Assembly: GCA_946480605.1 (NCBI GenBank)
Contig: CAMLKW010000046.1
Span: 1 to 23,355 of the forward strand
DNA length: 23,355 nucleotides
From: an uncultured Roseateles sp.
Lineage (GTDB): Bacteria; Pseudomonadota; Gammaproteobacteria; Burkholderiales; Burkholderiaceae
Direction: 5' to 3'
Below, in pieces: positions 1 to 6,236 of this stretch; position 1 is the first letter of the stretch, and every line of letters begins with the position of its first letter. The translations under genes and the position numbers were made by a program. Below the pieces are notes generated by a model that was not told the DNA's origin, made no database searches, and saw nothing but the letters and a program-made list of their open reading frames with translations.

Positions 1-1063
1 GGCCGACCTGCAGCCCGACCTGAGCGGCCGCGACCGCGTGCTGCCGCAGGAGAGCGCCCCCGGCCAGGATGAGCGCTGGCTGTACGCCGAGGTGCGCGAC
101 GACGCGCGCGAGCTGGCCGTGCGGCGCTGGCAGGAGCGCCCCGGCGACTGGCACTTCAGCCTCGCCGGCCTGTCCTACTACGCGCGCCCGCTGCTGTACG
201 GCCTGCCGCTGCTGGCGCTGCCGCTGTGGCTGCTGTTCCGGCTCGGCTTCGCGCCGCTCAAGCGCATCGGCGCGCAGATTTCCGACCGCTCAGCGCAAGA
301 CCTGACGCCGCTGCCCGCCACGCGCTACGTGGAGCTGGCGCCGCTGGTCAACGCGGTCAACTCGCTGATGGCGCGGCTGCAGCAGCGGCTGGACCGCGAG
401 CACGAGTTCCTGGCCGACGCGGCCCACGAGCTGAAGACGCCGCTGGCCGTTATCCAGCTGAACGTCGAAGGGCTGGACCAGGCCGACCCGCGCGGCCGCG
501 ACGAGGCCCGCGAGCGCCTGCGCCTGGGCGTGCAGCGCGCCACGCACACGGTGCACCAGCTGCTGGCGCTGGCGCGCTCGGGCGCCGACACGCTGGACCT
601 CAGCAAGGTGCGCCACGACCTGGTGGACCTGGTGCGCGAGCGCATCGCGCTGGCCAGCGGGCTGGCCGTGCAGCGTCGCATCGAGCTGGCGCTGGAGGCG
701 CCCGACGAACTGCCGATGTGGCTGAACCGAGAGTCCCTGTGCAGCCTGGTGGACAACCTGGTCGACAACGCGATCAAGTACTCGCCGGTGGGTGGTCAGG
801 TGACGGTGACGCTGGCCGAGGCGGCTGGCGCGGTGGTGCTGACCGTCAGCGACCAGGGCCCGGGCATCCCGGCCGAGCTGCGCGAACGCGTGTTCGAGCG
901 CTTCGTGCGGCTGGAAGGCAGCGCCGGCTGCCACGGCAGCGGCCTGGGCCTGACCATCGTCGAGCGCGCCGCCGCGCAGCACGGGGCGAGCGTGCAGTTG
1001 CTGGACGGCCCGGGTGGGCGCGGGCTGACGGTGCTGGTGAGCTTTCCGCGGTCGGTGGCTTGA
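1..1063 (+). CDS. Two-component sensor histidine kinase, 5' end cut by the window edge
   Basis: This is an inner-membrane sensor kinase that autophosphorylates on histidine and passes the phosphate to a response regulator. The reading frame is open from base 2, so the true start lies outside the window; the GTG at 38 is only the first in-frame start-like codon. Counting from 38, a membrane segment lies at about residues 49-70 and is followed by a HAMP-like linker. The H-box has EFLADAAHELKTPL with the phospho-accepting His130 (codon at 425). The N-box reads DNLVDNAIKYSP, and the ATP lid motifs are DQGPGIP and GSGLGLTIVERAA. This layout resembles the QseC/TctE class, in which a periplasmic sensing segment precedes the last membrane helix. 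The partner regulator is presumably upstream. The family call is firm; signal and subclass are unknown. Confidence 0.93.
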   Translation, partial: ADLQPDLSGRDRVLPQESAPGQDERWLYAEVRDDARELAVRRWQERPGDWHFSLAGLSYYARPLLYGLPLLALPLWLLFRLGFAPLKRIGAQISDRSAQDLTPLPATRYVELAPLVNAVNSLMARLQQRLDREHEFLADAAHELKTPLAVIQLNVEGLDQADPRGRDEARERLRLGVQRATHTVHQLLALARSGADTLDLSKVRHDLVDLVRERIALASGLAVQRRIELALEAPDELPMWLNRESLCSLVDNLVDNAIKYSPVGGQVTVTLAEAAGAVVLTVSDQGPGIPAELRERVFERFVRLEGSAGCHGSGLGLTIVERAAAQHGASVQLLDGPGGRGLTVLVSFPRSVA

Positions 1064-1319
1064 GGATGCTGAATGGATGCCCAGCAAGGCGCTTGACCAA
1101 TACCTCGAGAGGCGCAAATGGCGAACCATTCCGTCGAGAGGGACCGCCCACAAGCTGCGCTTGTGGGTTCCCTTCGCGGCTTCGCCGCTATGGCGGCCCC
1201 TCACGGCGAAGGTTGAACGGCCGCTTTACGGCGCTTAGTTCGTCAAACCGAAGGACCGGACCCGCTGCAGCGCGGACCTCCAGCCGATGCCGAATGGCAC
1301 CTGCTTGGTTGGCTCTCGA
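1064..1319. other. 256-bp convergent intergenic gap, no gene seen
   Basis: The gap lies between the stop of the histidine kinase and the stop of the minus-strand deacylase. It is less GC-rich and less codon-like than its surroundings. It contains the hairpins at 1147-1188, a short palindrome CGCTGCAGCG near 1265, and an AATGG/CCATT inverted pair near 1120-1132. No convincing reading frame, attC-like site or insertion-sequence end was found. Confidence 0.5.
1147..1188. terminator. Tandem hairpins between convergent genes, possible bidirectional terminator
   Basis: A perfect 9-bp stem CCCACAAGC / GCTTGTGGG with a 3-nt loop spans 1147-1167. A smaller GCGGC-ttc-GCCGC hairpin follows at 1176-1188. 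The position between two convergent stop codons suits transcription termination in both directions. There is no clear T-tract on either strand, so intrinsic termination is not certain. Confidence 0.4.
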
Positions 1320-2741
1320 TCAAGGGTGACGGCCGAGCACACGCCCGGCGCGCGCAACCAGCGTGCCCGCCTCCAGTGCCAGTTCGCCGTTGACCCACAC
1401 TGCCCCCAGCCCATCGGCCGGTACGCAGGGCTCGCCGTAGTCCGCCCGGTCGGCCAGCCGGTCCGGGTCGAACAGCACCAGGTCCGCCGCCGCGCCCGCG
1501 CGCAGCACGCCGCGGTCACGCAAGCCGAAGCGCTGCGCCGTCAGTCCCGTCATCTTGTGCACGGCCTGCTCCAGCGTCAGCAGCCCGCGCTCGCGGCCGT
1601 AGCGGGCCCACACGCGCGGAAAGGCGCCCCACAGCCGCGGGTGGGGGAAGCGGTCGTGCGGCAGGCCGTCGGAGCCGATCATGGCCAGCGGGTGGGTCAG
1701 GATGCGGTCCACATCGTCCTCGCACATCTGGAAGTAGCAGGCGCCACCGGGCTGCAGCCGCGCCACGGCCTCGGGTTCGCTGCACGCCCAGTCGCGCGCA
1801 ATGTCGGCCAGCCAGCGGCCGGCCAGCTCGGGGTGGGCCGCGCTCCAGGTCAGGCGGATGGGCGTCAGGCCGTCGGCCAGGTCCTCGCGCAGCACGGTGG
1901 AGCCGGCGAGGTAAGGGTAGACGTCCAACCCCAGCGCCTGGCGTTGCGACAGGCGCTCGATCAGCGCCAGCGTCTGCAGACTGCGGCCCCATTGCGCGCG
2001 GCCGGCGCATTTGTGGTGCGAGATCACCAGCGGCAGGCCGGCGGCGTGCGCGCAGTCGGCGGCCTCTTGAATGGCGGCCAGCACGCCGGCCATCTCGTCG
2101 CGCAGGTGAACCGCGTAGACGCCGCCATGCCGCGCGGCCACGCGCGCCAGCGCCAGCAGCTCGGCCGCGTCGGCCGCCGCGGCCGGTGCGTAGAAGGTGC
2201 CGGAGGACAGGCCCGCCGCGCCCTGGCTCATGGCCTCGTCCAGCAGCGCACACATCGCGTCGCGCTCGGCGGCGTTGGCGGGGCGGGCGAGGTCGGCCAT
2301 GCAGCGCAGCCGCAGCGCCGTGTGGCCCACCAGGCCCACGGCGTTGACGGCCGGGCGTGCGGCGTTGACGGCATCGCGCCAGGCGGCGAACGACGCATGG
2401 CGGAACTGCTCGCGCGCCAGCAGGTTCAGCGGCGGCGGCGGGTCGGGCGTCAGCAGCGGCGCCAGCGAGATGCCGCAGTTGCCGGTGACGACCGTCGTCA
2501 CGCCCTGCGTGAGCTTGGGCGCCATGTCCGGCGCGGTCAGCAGCGCCGCGTCGTCGTGGCTGTGCGCGTCGATGAAGCCGGGCGCGAGCACGAGGCCGCT
2601 GCAGTCGCGGCGCGGCACCGACGCATCGACGGCCAGCGCCGGGCCGAGCGCGGCGATGCGCTCGCCTTCGATCAGCAGGTCGCCGCGCCAGCCCGGCGCG
2701 CCGCTGCCATCGACGATCCGCGCGTTGTGCAGCAGGACCAT
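1320..2741 (-). CDS. N-acyl-D-amino-acid deacylase (D-aminoacylase family amidohydrolase)
   Basis: This 473-aa enzyme is predicted to hydrolyse N-acyl-D-amino acids to a free D-amino acid plus carboxylate in the cytoplasm. The amidohydrolase fold is shown by the metal-binding start APGFIDAHSHDD (His60, His62). Also visible are the family cysteine in GNCGIS (Cys89), HLRDE (His212), SHHKCAG (His242/243), DVYPYLAGST and the catalytic-type Asp in GSDG (Asp358). The C-terminal GAAADLVLFDPD strand pair closes the beta-sandwich. Length matches D-aminoacylases of about 480 aa. The ATG at 2741 was chosen because family homology begins at MVLLHNARIVDG and because it overlaps the upstream gene's TGA by one base (TGATG), indicating translational coupling. 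A longer open frame upstream is antisense shadow. Acyl and side-chain specificity cannot be read from sequence. Confidence 0.92.
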   Translation of the reverse strand: MVLLHNARIVDGSGAPGWRGDLLIEGERIAALGPALAVDASVPRRDCSGLVLAPGFIDAHSHDDAALLTAPDMAPKLTQGVTTVVTGNCGISLAPLLTPDPPPPLNLLAREQFRHASFAAWRDAVNAARPAVNAVGLVGHTALRLRCMADLARPANAAERDAMCALLDEAMSQGAAGLSSGTFYAPAAAADAAELLALARVAARHGGVYAVHLRDEMAGVLAAIQEAADCAHAAGLPLVISHHKCAGRAQWGRSLQTLALIERLSQRQALGLDVYPYLAGSTVLREDLADGLTPIRLTWSAAHPELAGRWLADIARDWACSEPEAVARLQPGGACYFQMCEDDVDRILTHPLAMIGSDGLPHDRFPHPRLWGAFPRVWARYGRERGLLTLEQAVHKMTGLTAQRFGLRDRGVLRAGAAADLVLFDPDRLADRADYGEPCVPADGLGAVWVNGELALEAGTLVARAGRVLGRHP

Positions 2742-3997
2742 CAGCAGAACTGCGTCGTGATGGCGTCCACCACGCGGTCGTCCTCGTCCAGCACGGCCAT
2801 CCACGCCCATTTGTCGAAGGTGGTGCAGGGGTGGGACGGCCCCAGCGCCACGCGCTCGCCCACGGCCGGACCGTCGCACTCGGCCGGGTCCCAGCGCAGG
2901 TAAGCATGCTGGTCGTTCAGGCCGGTGATGCGCCAGCCGCGCGGCGCGGCCACGCCGCCGCGGCCCTGCCACACGGGCACGGGCCAGCCCTGGTCGAAGG
3001 ACAGGTCACGCCGGCCGGCGTTCAGCAGCGCCAGGCCCGGCTCGGGCGCGGACAGCACCTGCGTCCACACCTCCAGCGCCGGCCGCAGGCTGGGTGCGCC
3101 CAGCGGCGTGCCCAGGCGCTGGTCCATGGCCTGCATGTAGCGGCCGTAGTGCGCATGGTCGTGGCAGACATAGCAGCCCGAGCGCAGCAGGCCCAACCGT
3201 CCCGGCTTGCTTTGCAGCACCGGCGCGACCAGGTCGAACAGCGCCGAGCCGCCGCCGCTGAGCCACAGCGGCTGCACGGCGATCAGCCCCTCGGCCTCGA
3301 TGGCGGCCAGCAGCGCCTCGACGCGGGCCTGCCATTGCTGCATCAGCGCAAGGTCGGGTGCGCTCTCGCCGACGACCTGCAGCCCCTCGTAAAAGCCGAT
3401 GCCGCGCAGCCGCAGCGCCGGGTGGGTCTGCAGCGCACGCGCCAGGGCCAGCGCGGTGCCGTCGTCGCGCACGCCGCAGCGCGTGGTGCCCAGCTCGATC
3501 AGCACGTCCAGCTTCGCCTCGCCAGCGCCCAGCGTCTGCCAGTGCGCGGCGATCAGGTCCAGCTGCGCCTGCGAGTCCACGAAGAACGCGAGCTCCAGCC
3601 CCGCGTGACGGCGCCGCAGGTCCAGCAGCAGCGCCAGGTCGGCGTGTGCAACCAGCTGGTTGGCGATCAGCGCCCGCCGCGCACCGGCGGCCAGGCTCAG
3701 GCGCAGCTGGTGCACGTTCGCAAAGGTCAGGCCCCAGGCGCCGGCATCGAGCTGGCGGCGGAACAGCTGCGGGCTCATGGTCGTCTTGCCATGCGGCGCC
3801 ATCTGCACGCCGCGCGTCGTCGCGAACTCCTGCATCCAGCGGATGTTGTGCGCGAGCGCCGCCTGGCGCACGACGGCCAGCGGCGTGGGCAGGTCGCTCA
3901 GGCACCAGCCCTGCCGGCCCACGTCGGCCAGCGCCACGGGCGCGTGCAGCGGCGGAAAGCCCTTCAGCCAGGGGCCCAGCGTGTCGGCGTCGTTCAT
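2741..3997 (-). CDS. PLP-dependent D-amino-acid deaminase / D-threonine-aldolase-like enzyme (alanine racemase fold)
   Basis: This 418-aa protein has an N-terminal alanine-racemase-type PLP barrel and a C-terminal D-serine-dehydratase-like domain. The PLP lysine is Lys71 in MAPHGKTTMSP, and the glycine-rich phosphate loop is LSGGGSALFD. The C-terminal HPCTTFDKW motif (His389, Cys391) matches the metal-binding His/Cys pair of eukaryotic-type D-serine dehydratase and D-threonine aldolase. Expected chemistry is deamination of a D-hydroxy amino acid to a keto acid, or retro-aldol cleavage; sequence does not separate them. The ATG at 3997 gives the family-like start MNDADTLGPW; an in-frame start at 4030 would add 11 unremarkable residues. 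The gene is coupled to the downstream deacylase and divergent from a RidA gene, which suits an enamine-generating PLP enzyme. Confidence 0.88.
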   Translation of the reverse strand: MNDADTLGPWLKGFPPLHAPVALADVGRQGWCLSDLPTPLAVVRQAALAHNIRWMQEFATTRGVQMAPHGKTTMSPQLFRRQLDAGAWGLTFANVHQLRLSLAAGARRALIANQLVAHADLALLLDLRRRHAGLELAFFVDSQAQLDLIAAHWQTLGAGEAKLDVLIELGTTRCGVRDDGTALALARALQTHPALRLRGIGFYEGLQVVGESAPDLALMQQWQARVEALLAAIEAEGLIAVQPLWLSGGGSALFDLVAPVLQSKPGRLGLLRSGCYVCHDHAHYGRYMQAMDQRLGTPLGAPSLRPALEVWTQVLSAPEPGLALLNAGRRDLSFDQGWPVPVWQGRGGVAAPRGWRITGLNDQHAYLRWDPAECDGPAVGERVALGPSHPCTTFDKWAWMAVLDEDDRVVDAITTQFC

Positions 3998-4080
3998 GGC
4001 GCCATCATCGCGCCGCTGTCTGAAGGTCATCTAAAGCCTGCTCTTGCGTGAGGACGAACGGAGCACCAGACTGCCGCGCC
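3998..4080. promoter_or_regulatory. Divergent promoter region of the D-amino-acid salvage module
   Basis: These 83 bp separate the starts of the minus-strand deaminase and the plus-strand RidA gene and must hold both 5' control regions. No sigma-70 pair of good quality and no clear operator was recognised. A purine-rich ggacgaacggagc lies 17-29 bases before the RidA ATG. Confidence 0.35.
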
Positions 4081-4473
4081 ATGACTGCACTGACCTTCCT
4101 CGGCGCCGAGCCCACGGCCAGCGACCGCCAGCCCCGCCCGCTGTCCCCCGCCGTGCGCGCGGGCGACTTCGTCTACGTGTCCGGCCAGGTGCCGGTGGAT
4201 GCGCAAGGCCACATCGTCGACGGCGGCATCGAGGCGCAGACGCGCCAGGTGTTCGCCAACATCGAGGCCGCCCTTGCGTTGGCCGGCGCGACGCTGGCCG
4301 ACGTCTGCAAGGCCAACGTGTGGCTGGAGGACGCGCGCGACTTCGGCGCGTTCAACCGCGTCTACATGGGCTACTTCCCCGGCGGCAAGCCGGCACGGTC
4401 CACGGTCGAGTCGCGGCTGATGATCCCGGCCAAGGTGGAGATCGATGTGGTGGCGTACCGGCCGGTGGGGTGA
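4081..4473 (+). CDS. RidA/YjgF/UK114-family enamine/imine deaminase
   Basis: This is a 130-aa cytosolic protein of the Rid family, normally a homotrimer, which hydrolyses reactive 2-aminoacrylate and related enamines released by PLP enzymes to keto acid and ammonia. The catalytic arginine lies in ESRLMIPAK (Arg112), followed by the conserved Glu120 in KVEIDVVA, at spacing expected for active RidA. The SPAVRAGDFVYVSGQ start and the total length are typical. The ATG at 4081 is preferred over the GTG at 4048, which would add 11 residues (MRTNGAPDCRA) not seen in the family. Divergence from a D-amino-acid deaminase suggests dedicated protection against its enamine product. The family assignment is firm; substrate pairing is inferred from context. 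Confidence 0.93.
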   Translation: MTALTFLGAEPTASDRQPRPLSPAVRAGDFVYVSGQVPVDAQGHIVDGGIEAQTRQVFANIEAALALAGATLADVCKANVWLEDARDFGAFNRVYMGYFPGGKPARSTVESRLMIPAKVEIDVVAYRPVG

Positions 4474-4488
4474 GGGCGGTTGCTGACG

Positions 4489-4508
4489 GCGCCGCCGGAA
4501 GGCGGCGC
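4489..4508. terminator. Strong GC hairpin after the RidA gene
   Basis: A perfect 8-bp stem GCGCCGCC / GGCGGCGC with a GGAA tetraloop starts 16 bases after the RidA stop. It also lies just past the end of the minus-strand 102-aa gene (stop at 4534), so it could serve both. No T-run follows on the plus strand. Confidence 0.5.
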
Positions 4509-4533
4509 GCGGCGCATCATCGCGCCCGCAGGG

Positions 4534-4842
4534 TCAGCGCCAGTGTCGCCGGCCGAGCGCGGGAGCCATCTCCTTTTGCATGGCTCGCCAGACTCGTTCG
4601 AGCCCTGCACACATCCACGGCTGCCCATCCCTGAAGACGCGCCACTGCCTGACATCTCTCGAACTGGGCTCGAAGTGCAAGTGCCACGAAACGCCGCCGC
4701 AAGCGAAGGTCCAGTCAAACGGCTGCCGGTGATCGTCTCGAACCGCTTGAAGCCGGGCATGCCCAGCTTCATCGGCACCCGCCAACCGCCGCTCCGCGCG
4801 TGCGTCGCGTTCGGCGCTGGTGGCGGGGCGGTACGTTCGCAT
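4534..4842 (-). CDS. Small tryptophan-rich protein of unknown function (102 aa)
   Basis: I do not recognise this protein. It has a charged helical N-terminus (TSAERDARAERRLAG) and a Trp/His/Phe-rich middle (FDWTFACGG, SWHLHFEP, RQWRVFRDGQPW), and ends ALGRRHWR. There is no signal peptide or membrane segment. Non-repetitive, globular-looking composition and mostly GC-ending codons argue for a real gene rather than shadow. Its ATG lies only 19 bp from the ATG of the divergent cassette gene, with the cassette boundary (GTTAGGC, 4851-4857) in between. That leaves no room for a normal promoter. If the two cassettes are removed, it falls about 26 bp downstream of the permease stop on the same strand, so it may once have been the third gene of the cysteine hydrolase-permease operon. 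Confidence 0.55.
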   Translation of the reverse strand: MRTYRPATSAERDARAERRLAGADEAGHARLQAVRDDHRQPFDWTFACGGVSWHLHFEPSSRDVRQWRVFRDGQPWMCAGLERVWRAMQKEMAPALGRRHWR

Positions 4843-4861
4843 GCTGAAATGTTAGGCAGAA

Positions 4862-5557
4862 ATGGTTAACGATCCACCTGCAACACGTTTCATGTCCTCC
4901 CTCTTTCGCTATCTCCCAAAAACCTACGCGGCTGACTTTGTGCAGAAGGGGGCGGTTTTATTCCGGTCTTTATCGTATTTTCGAGACTACGAAGATGCGG
5001 GAATTAGGGCCGATGAACACGAAGGCACACTTGTCCATCAAACGCCGGGCGGGCTTCAAGTAAACAATCCCACGACAGGTGAATCGGGGACCGTGCTGTA
5101 TCGCCTGGAATCAACCGCAAAAGAAGACGACATTTTTGTTTATTGCATGAGTACTGAGCTTTGTCCCGAAATCGCTCAACGGTTCAAGGCAGAGGTGGCG
5201 GTTGAGATTCTTGATCCGTCAAAGTTTCTGGCCCGCCTCAGAGCTTCTTTGTCACTGCGTCGGCGCTTCCGTTCTGACCAACTTGTTCATGGTGGTGTCC
5301 GTTACTACAAATGGGAAGAACCACCTATTGTTGATTGGGCGTTGCCTGAGCGCATCGCAATGAGAAAACCAGAATCCTTTTCGTGGCAAAAGGAGTATCG
5401 GTTCGCTGTGCCGATAGGAGATGCCTTTGGTGTGGGAAATGTGAGTGTCAATCTCGTCCCGATAGGTTCCGGAAGAAAGGCTCGTGCATCGGCGCATCCA
5501 CAACACTTGTTAAAGTTGGGCAATCTTTCAAAGATATGCCGGGTTCATGCGCTATGA
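4862..5557 (+). CDS. Cassette 1 protein, DUF2971-like, function unknown
   Basis: This 231-aa soluble protein has a SLSYFRDYED segment (36-45), RADEHEG (49-55), IFVYCMS (91-97) and a late WQKEYRFAV (176-183). These resemble the order of landmarks in DUF2971-type proteins, a loosely defined and functionally uncharacterised group seen on mobile DNA; the match is tentative. Base composition is far more AT-rich than neighbouring genes, with AT-ending codons, indicating recent acquisition. The ATG at 4862 lies 4 bases after the GTTAGGC box with no clear Shine-Dalgarno; an internal ATG at 4892 (MSSLFRYLPK) is a plausible alternative start. The stop at 5557 is one base from the first attC box. Expression probably relies on an outside promoter or a weak one in the preceding DNA. 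Confidence 0.8.
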   Translation: MVNDPPATRFMSSLFRYLPKTYAADFVQKGAVLFRSLSYFRDYEDAGIRADEHEGTLVHQTPGGLQVNNPTTGESGTVLYRLESTAKEDDIFVYCMSTELCPEIAQRFKAEVAVEILDPSKFLARLRASLSLRRRFRSDQLVHGGVRYYKWEEPPIVDWALPERIAMRKPESFSWQKEYRFAVPIGDAFGVGNVSVNLVPIGSGRKARASAHPQHLLKLGNLSKICRVHAL

Positions 5558-5558
5558 A

Positions 5559-5633
5559 ATCTAACACTGCGGTCAAGCGGGGCCGTCTTCCGGCGTACCG
5601 CCTCCAGCCGGCCCCTTGCCTCCAACGTTGAGC
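5559..5633 (+). other. attC recombination site of cassette 1 (75 bp)
   Basis: R'' is ATCTAAC (5559-5565, consensus RYYYAAC) and R' is GTTGAGC (5627-5633, consensus GTTRRRY). The inner arms pair as GG(T)CAAG at 5571-5577 with CTTGCC at 5615-5620, leaving an extrahelical T on the left arm. The stem continues with GGGGCCG (5579-5585) pairing CGGCCCC (5609-5615); a one- to two-base bulge sits where these segments meet. Single-base bulges on one arm are the hallmark that orients folded attC sites. A 23-nt variable loop region lies at the tip. Confidence 0.78.
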
Positions 5634-5658
5634 ATCCATCAATTCATCTAATCCGAGC

Positions 5659-6162
5659 ATGACAAAAACTCTCTCAGCACTGCTATTGGCAGTGCTTATC
5701 CAGCCGGCGCTCGCTCAGCAACCGACGCCTCAAACGCTTGAGCGCTTCCTGAATGCGTATCAGCTTGAGCCGGTTCGCGAGGCCTGGGGATTTCGCTTGG
5801 ATCGCGAGGTGAAAGCAGAGATTGCTAGGTGGCGAGCGAAACCCGGCATCACCCCGCCGCTGCGCGCGGCCATCGACAAGTACGAGACGGCGCTTGCTGC
5901 CGAACTGCAGCGCAGCCTGTCTTCGGAGAGCCTTCGGCCACGGTACGCCGCGATCTTCGGGAAGGTCTTCAACGAATCCGAGATGTTGGAGATCACCCGC
6001 TTCTATGAGTCCCCGGCCGGCCAGGCGTCCGTGGCTAGGCGTTCGCAGATTGCAGCACTCATTCAGGAGCAGTTCACATCGATCGCCTCCGAAATGGAGG
6101 TCAATCTCAAAGGCGCCCGCCTTGAACTCGAAAAGGTCGCCAGCAGTGCGCAGCAAAAGTAG
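5659..6162 (+). CDS. Cassette 2 protein, exported DUF2059-domain protein
   Basis: This 167-aa protein has a clear Sec signal peptide (MTKTLSALLLAVLIQPALAQ, cleavage near residue 19-20), so it is periplasmic or secreted. The mature part is helical. The C-terminal half (about 90-150), with FGKVFNESEMLEITRFYES, fits DUF2059, a small helical domain of unknown function in proteobacterial periplasmic proteins. The ATG at 5659 is 25 bases after the R' box of the preceding attC, and the stop at 6160-6162 is 6 bases before the next R'' box, so the gene fills its cassette. Composition is intermediate between cassette 1 and the chromosome, suggesting a different source or longer residence. The Shine-Dalgarno sequence is weak. 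Confidence 0.82.
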   Translation: MTKTLSALLLAVLIQPALAQQPTPQTLERFLNAYQLEPVREAWGFRLDREVKAEIARWRAKPGITPPLRAAIDKYETALAAELQRSLSSESLRPRYAAIFGKVFNESEMLEITRFYESPAGQASVARRSQIAALIQEQFTSIASEMEVNLKGARLELEKVASSAQQK

Positions 6163-6168
6163 GCTGAT

Positions 6169-6225
6169 GCCCAACCCTTCGCTCCAGCGGACGGCTTCGC
6201 CGCCCGCTGAGCTTCGACGCTAGCC
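6169..6225 (+). other. attC recombination site of cassette 2 (57 bp), right-hand box degenerate
   Basis: R'' is GCCCAAC (6169-6175). The arms pair as CAGCGG with CCGCTG, then CGGC-ttc-GCCG across a single A/C mismatch, giving a compact hairpin near the minimum attC length. The right box is GCTAGCC (6219-6225) instead of GTTRRRY. In a terminal cassette the bases right of the cleavage point come from the insertion target, so this mismatch may record the original chromosomal site rather than decay. Confidence 0.7.
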
Positions 6226-6236
6226 CTCAGCACCCC

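Larger units (their letters stand above)
4852..6219 (+). mobile_element. Two-cassette integron array without an integrase (CALIN-type)
   Basis: Two plus-strand genes are each followed within a few bases by an attC-like site. The left junction is GTTAGGC at 4851-4857, which fits the R' consensus GTTRRRY. Cassette 1 would run from 4852 to 5627 and cassette 2 from 5628 to 6219, taking cleavage after the G of each R' box. The cassettes are compact, same-oriented and one-gene, with the stop codon 1-6 bases before the attC, all usual for integron cassettes. Base composition departs from the rest of the window, strongly in cassette 1. No tyrosine recombinase or recognisable attI is present in the window. 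A full integron could exist elsewhere in the genome. Confidence 0.72.

Noticed and set aside
1064..1319. A third attC or an insertion-sequence remnant in the left intergenic gap
   Set aside because: Hairpins are present, but there are no paired RYYYAAC/GTTRRRY boxes, no target duplication and no transposase fragment.
4534..4842. The minus-strand gene next to the cassettes as a remnant integron integrase, which is where intI would normally sit
   Set aside because: The protein has none of the tyrosine recombinase signatures (no R...HxxR...Y pattern) and is too short and compositionally unlike IntI.
4480..4869. Plus-strand 129-aa open frame across the region before cassette 1
   Set aside because: It reads through a hairpin and the cassette boundary, lacks a ribosome-binding site and has poor composition. 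The opposite strand frame is more protein-like.
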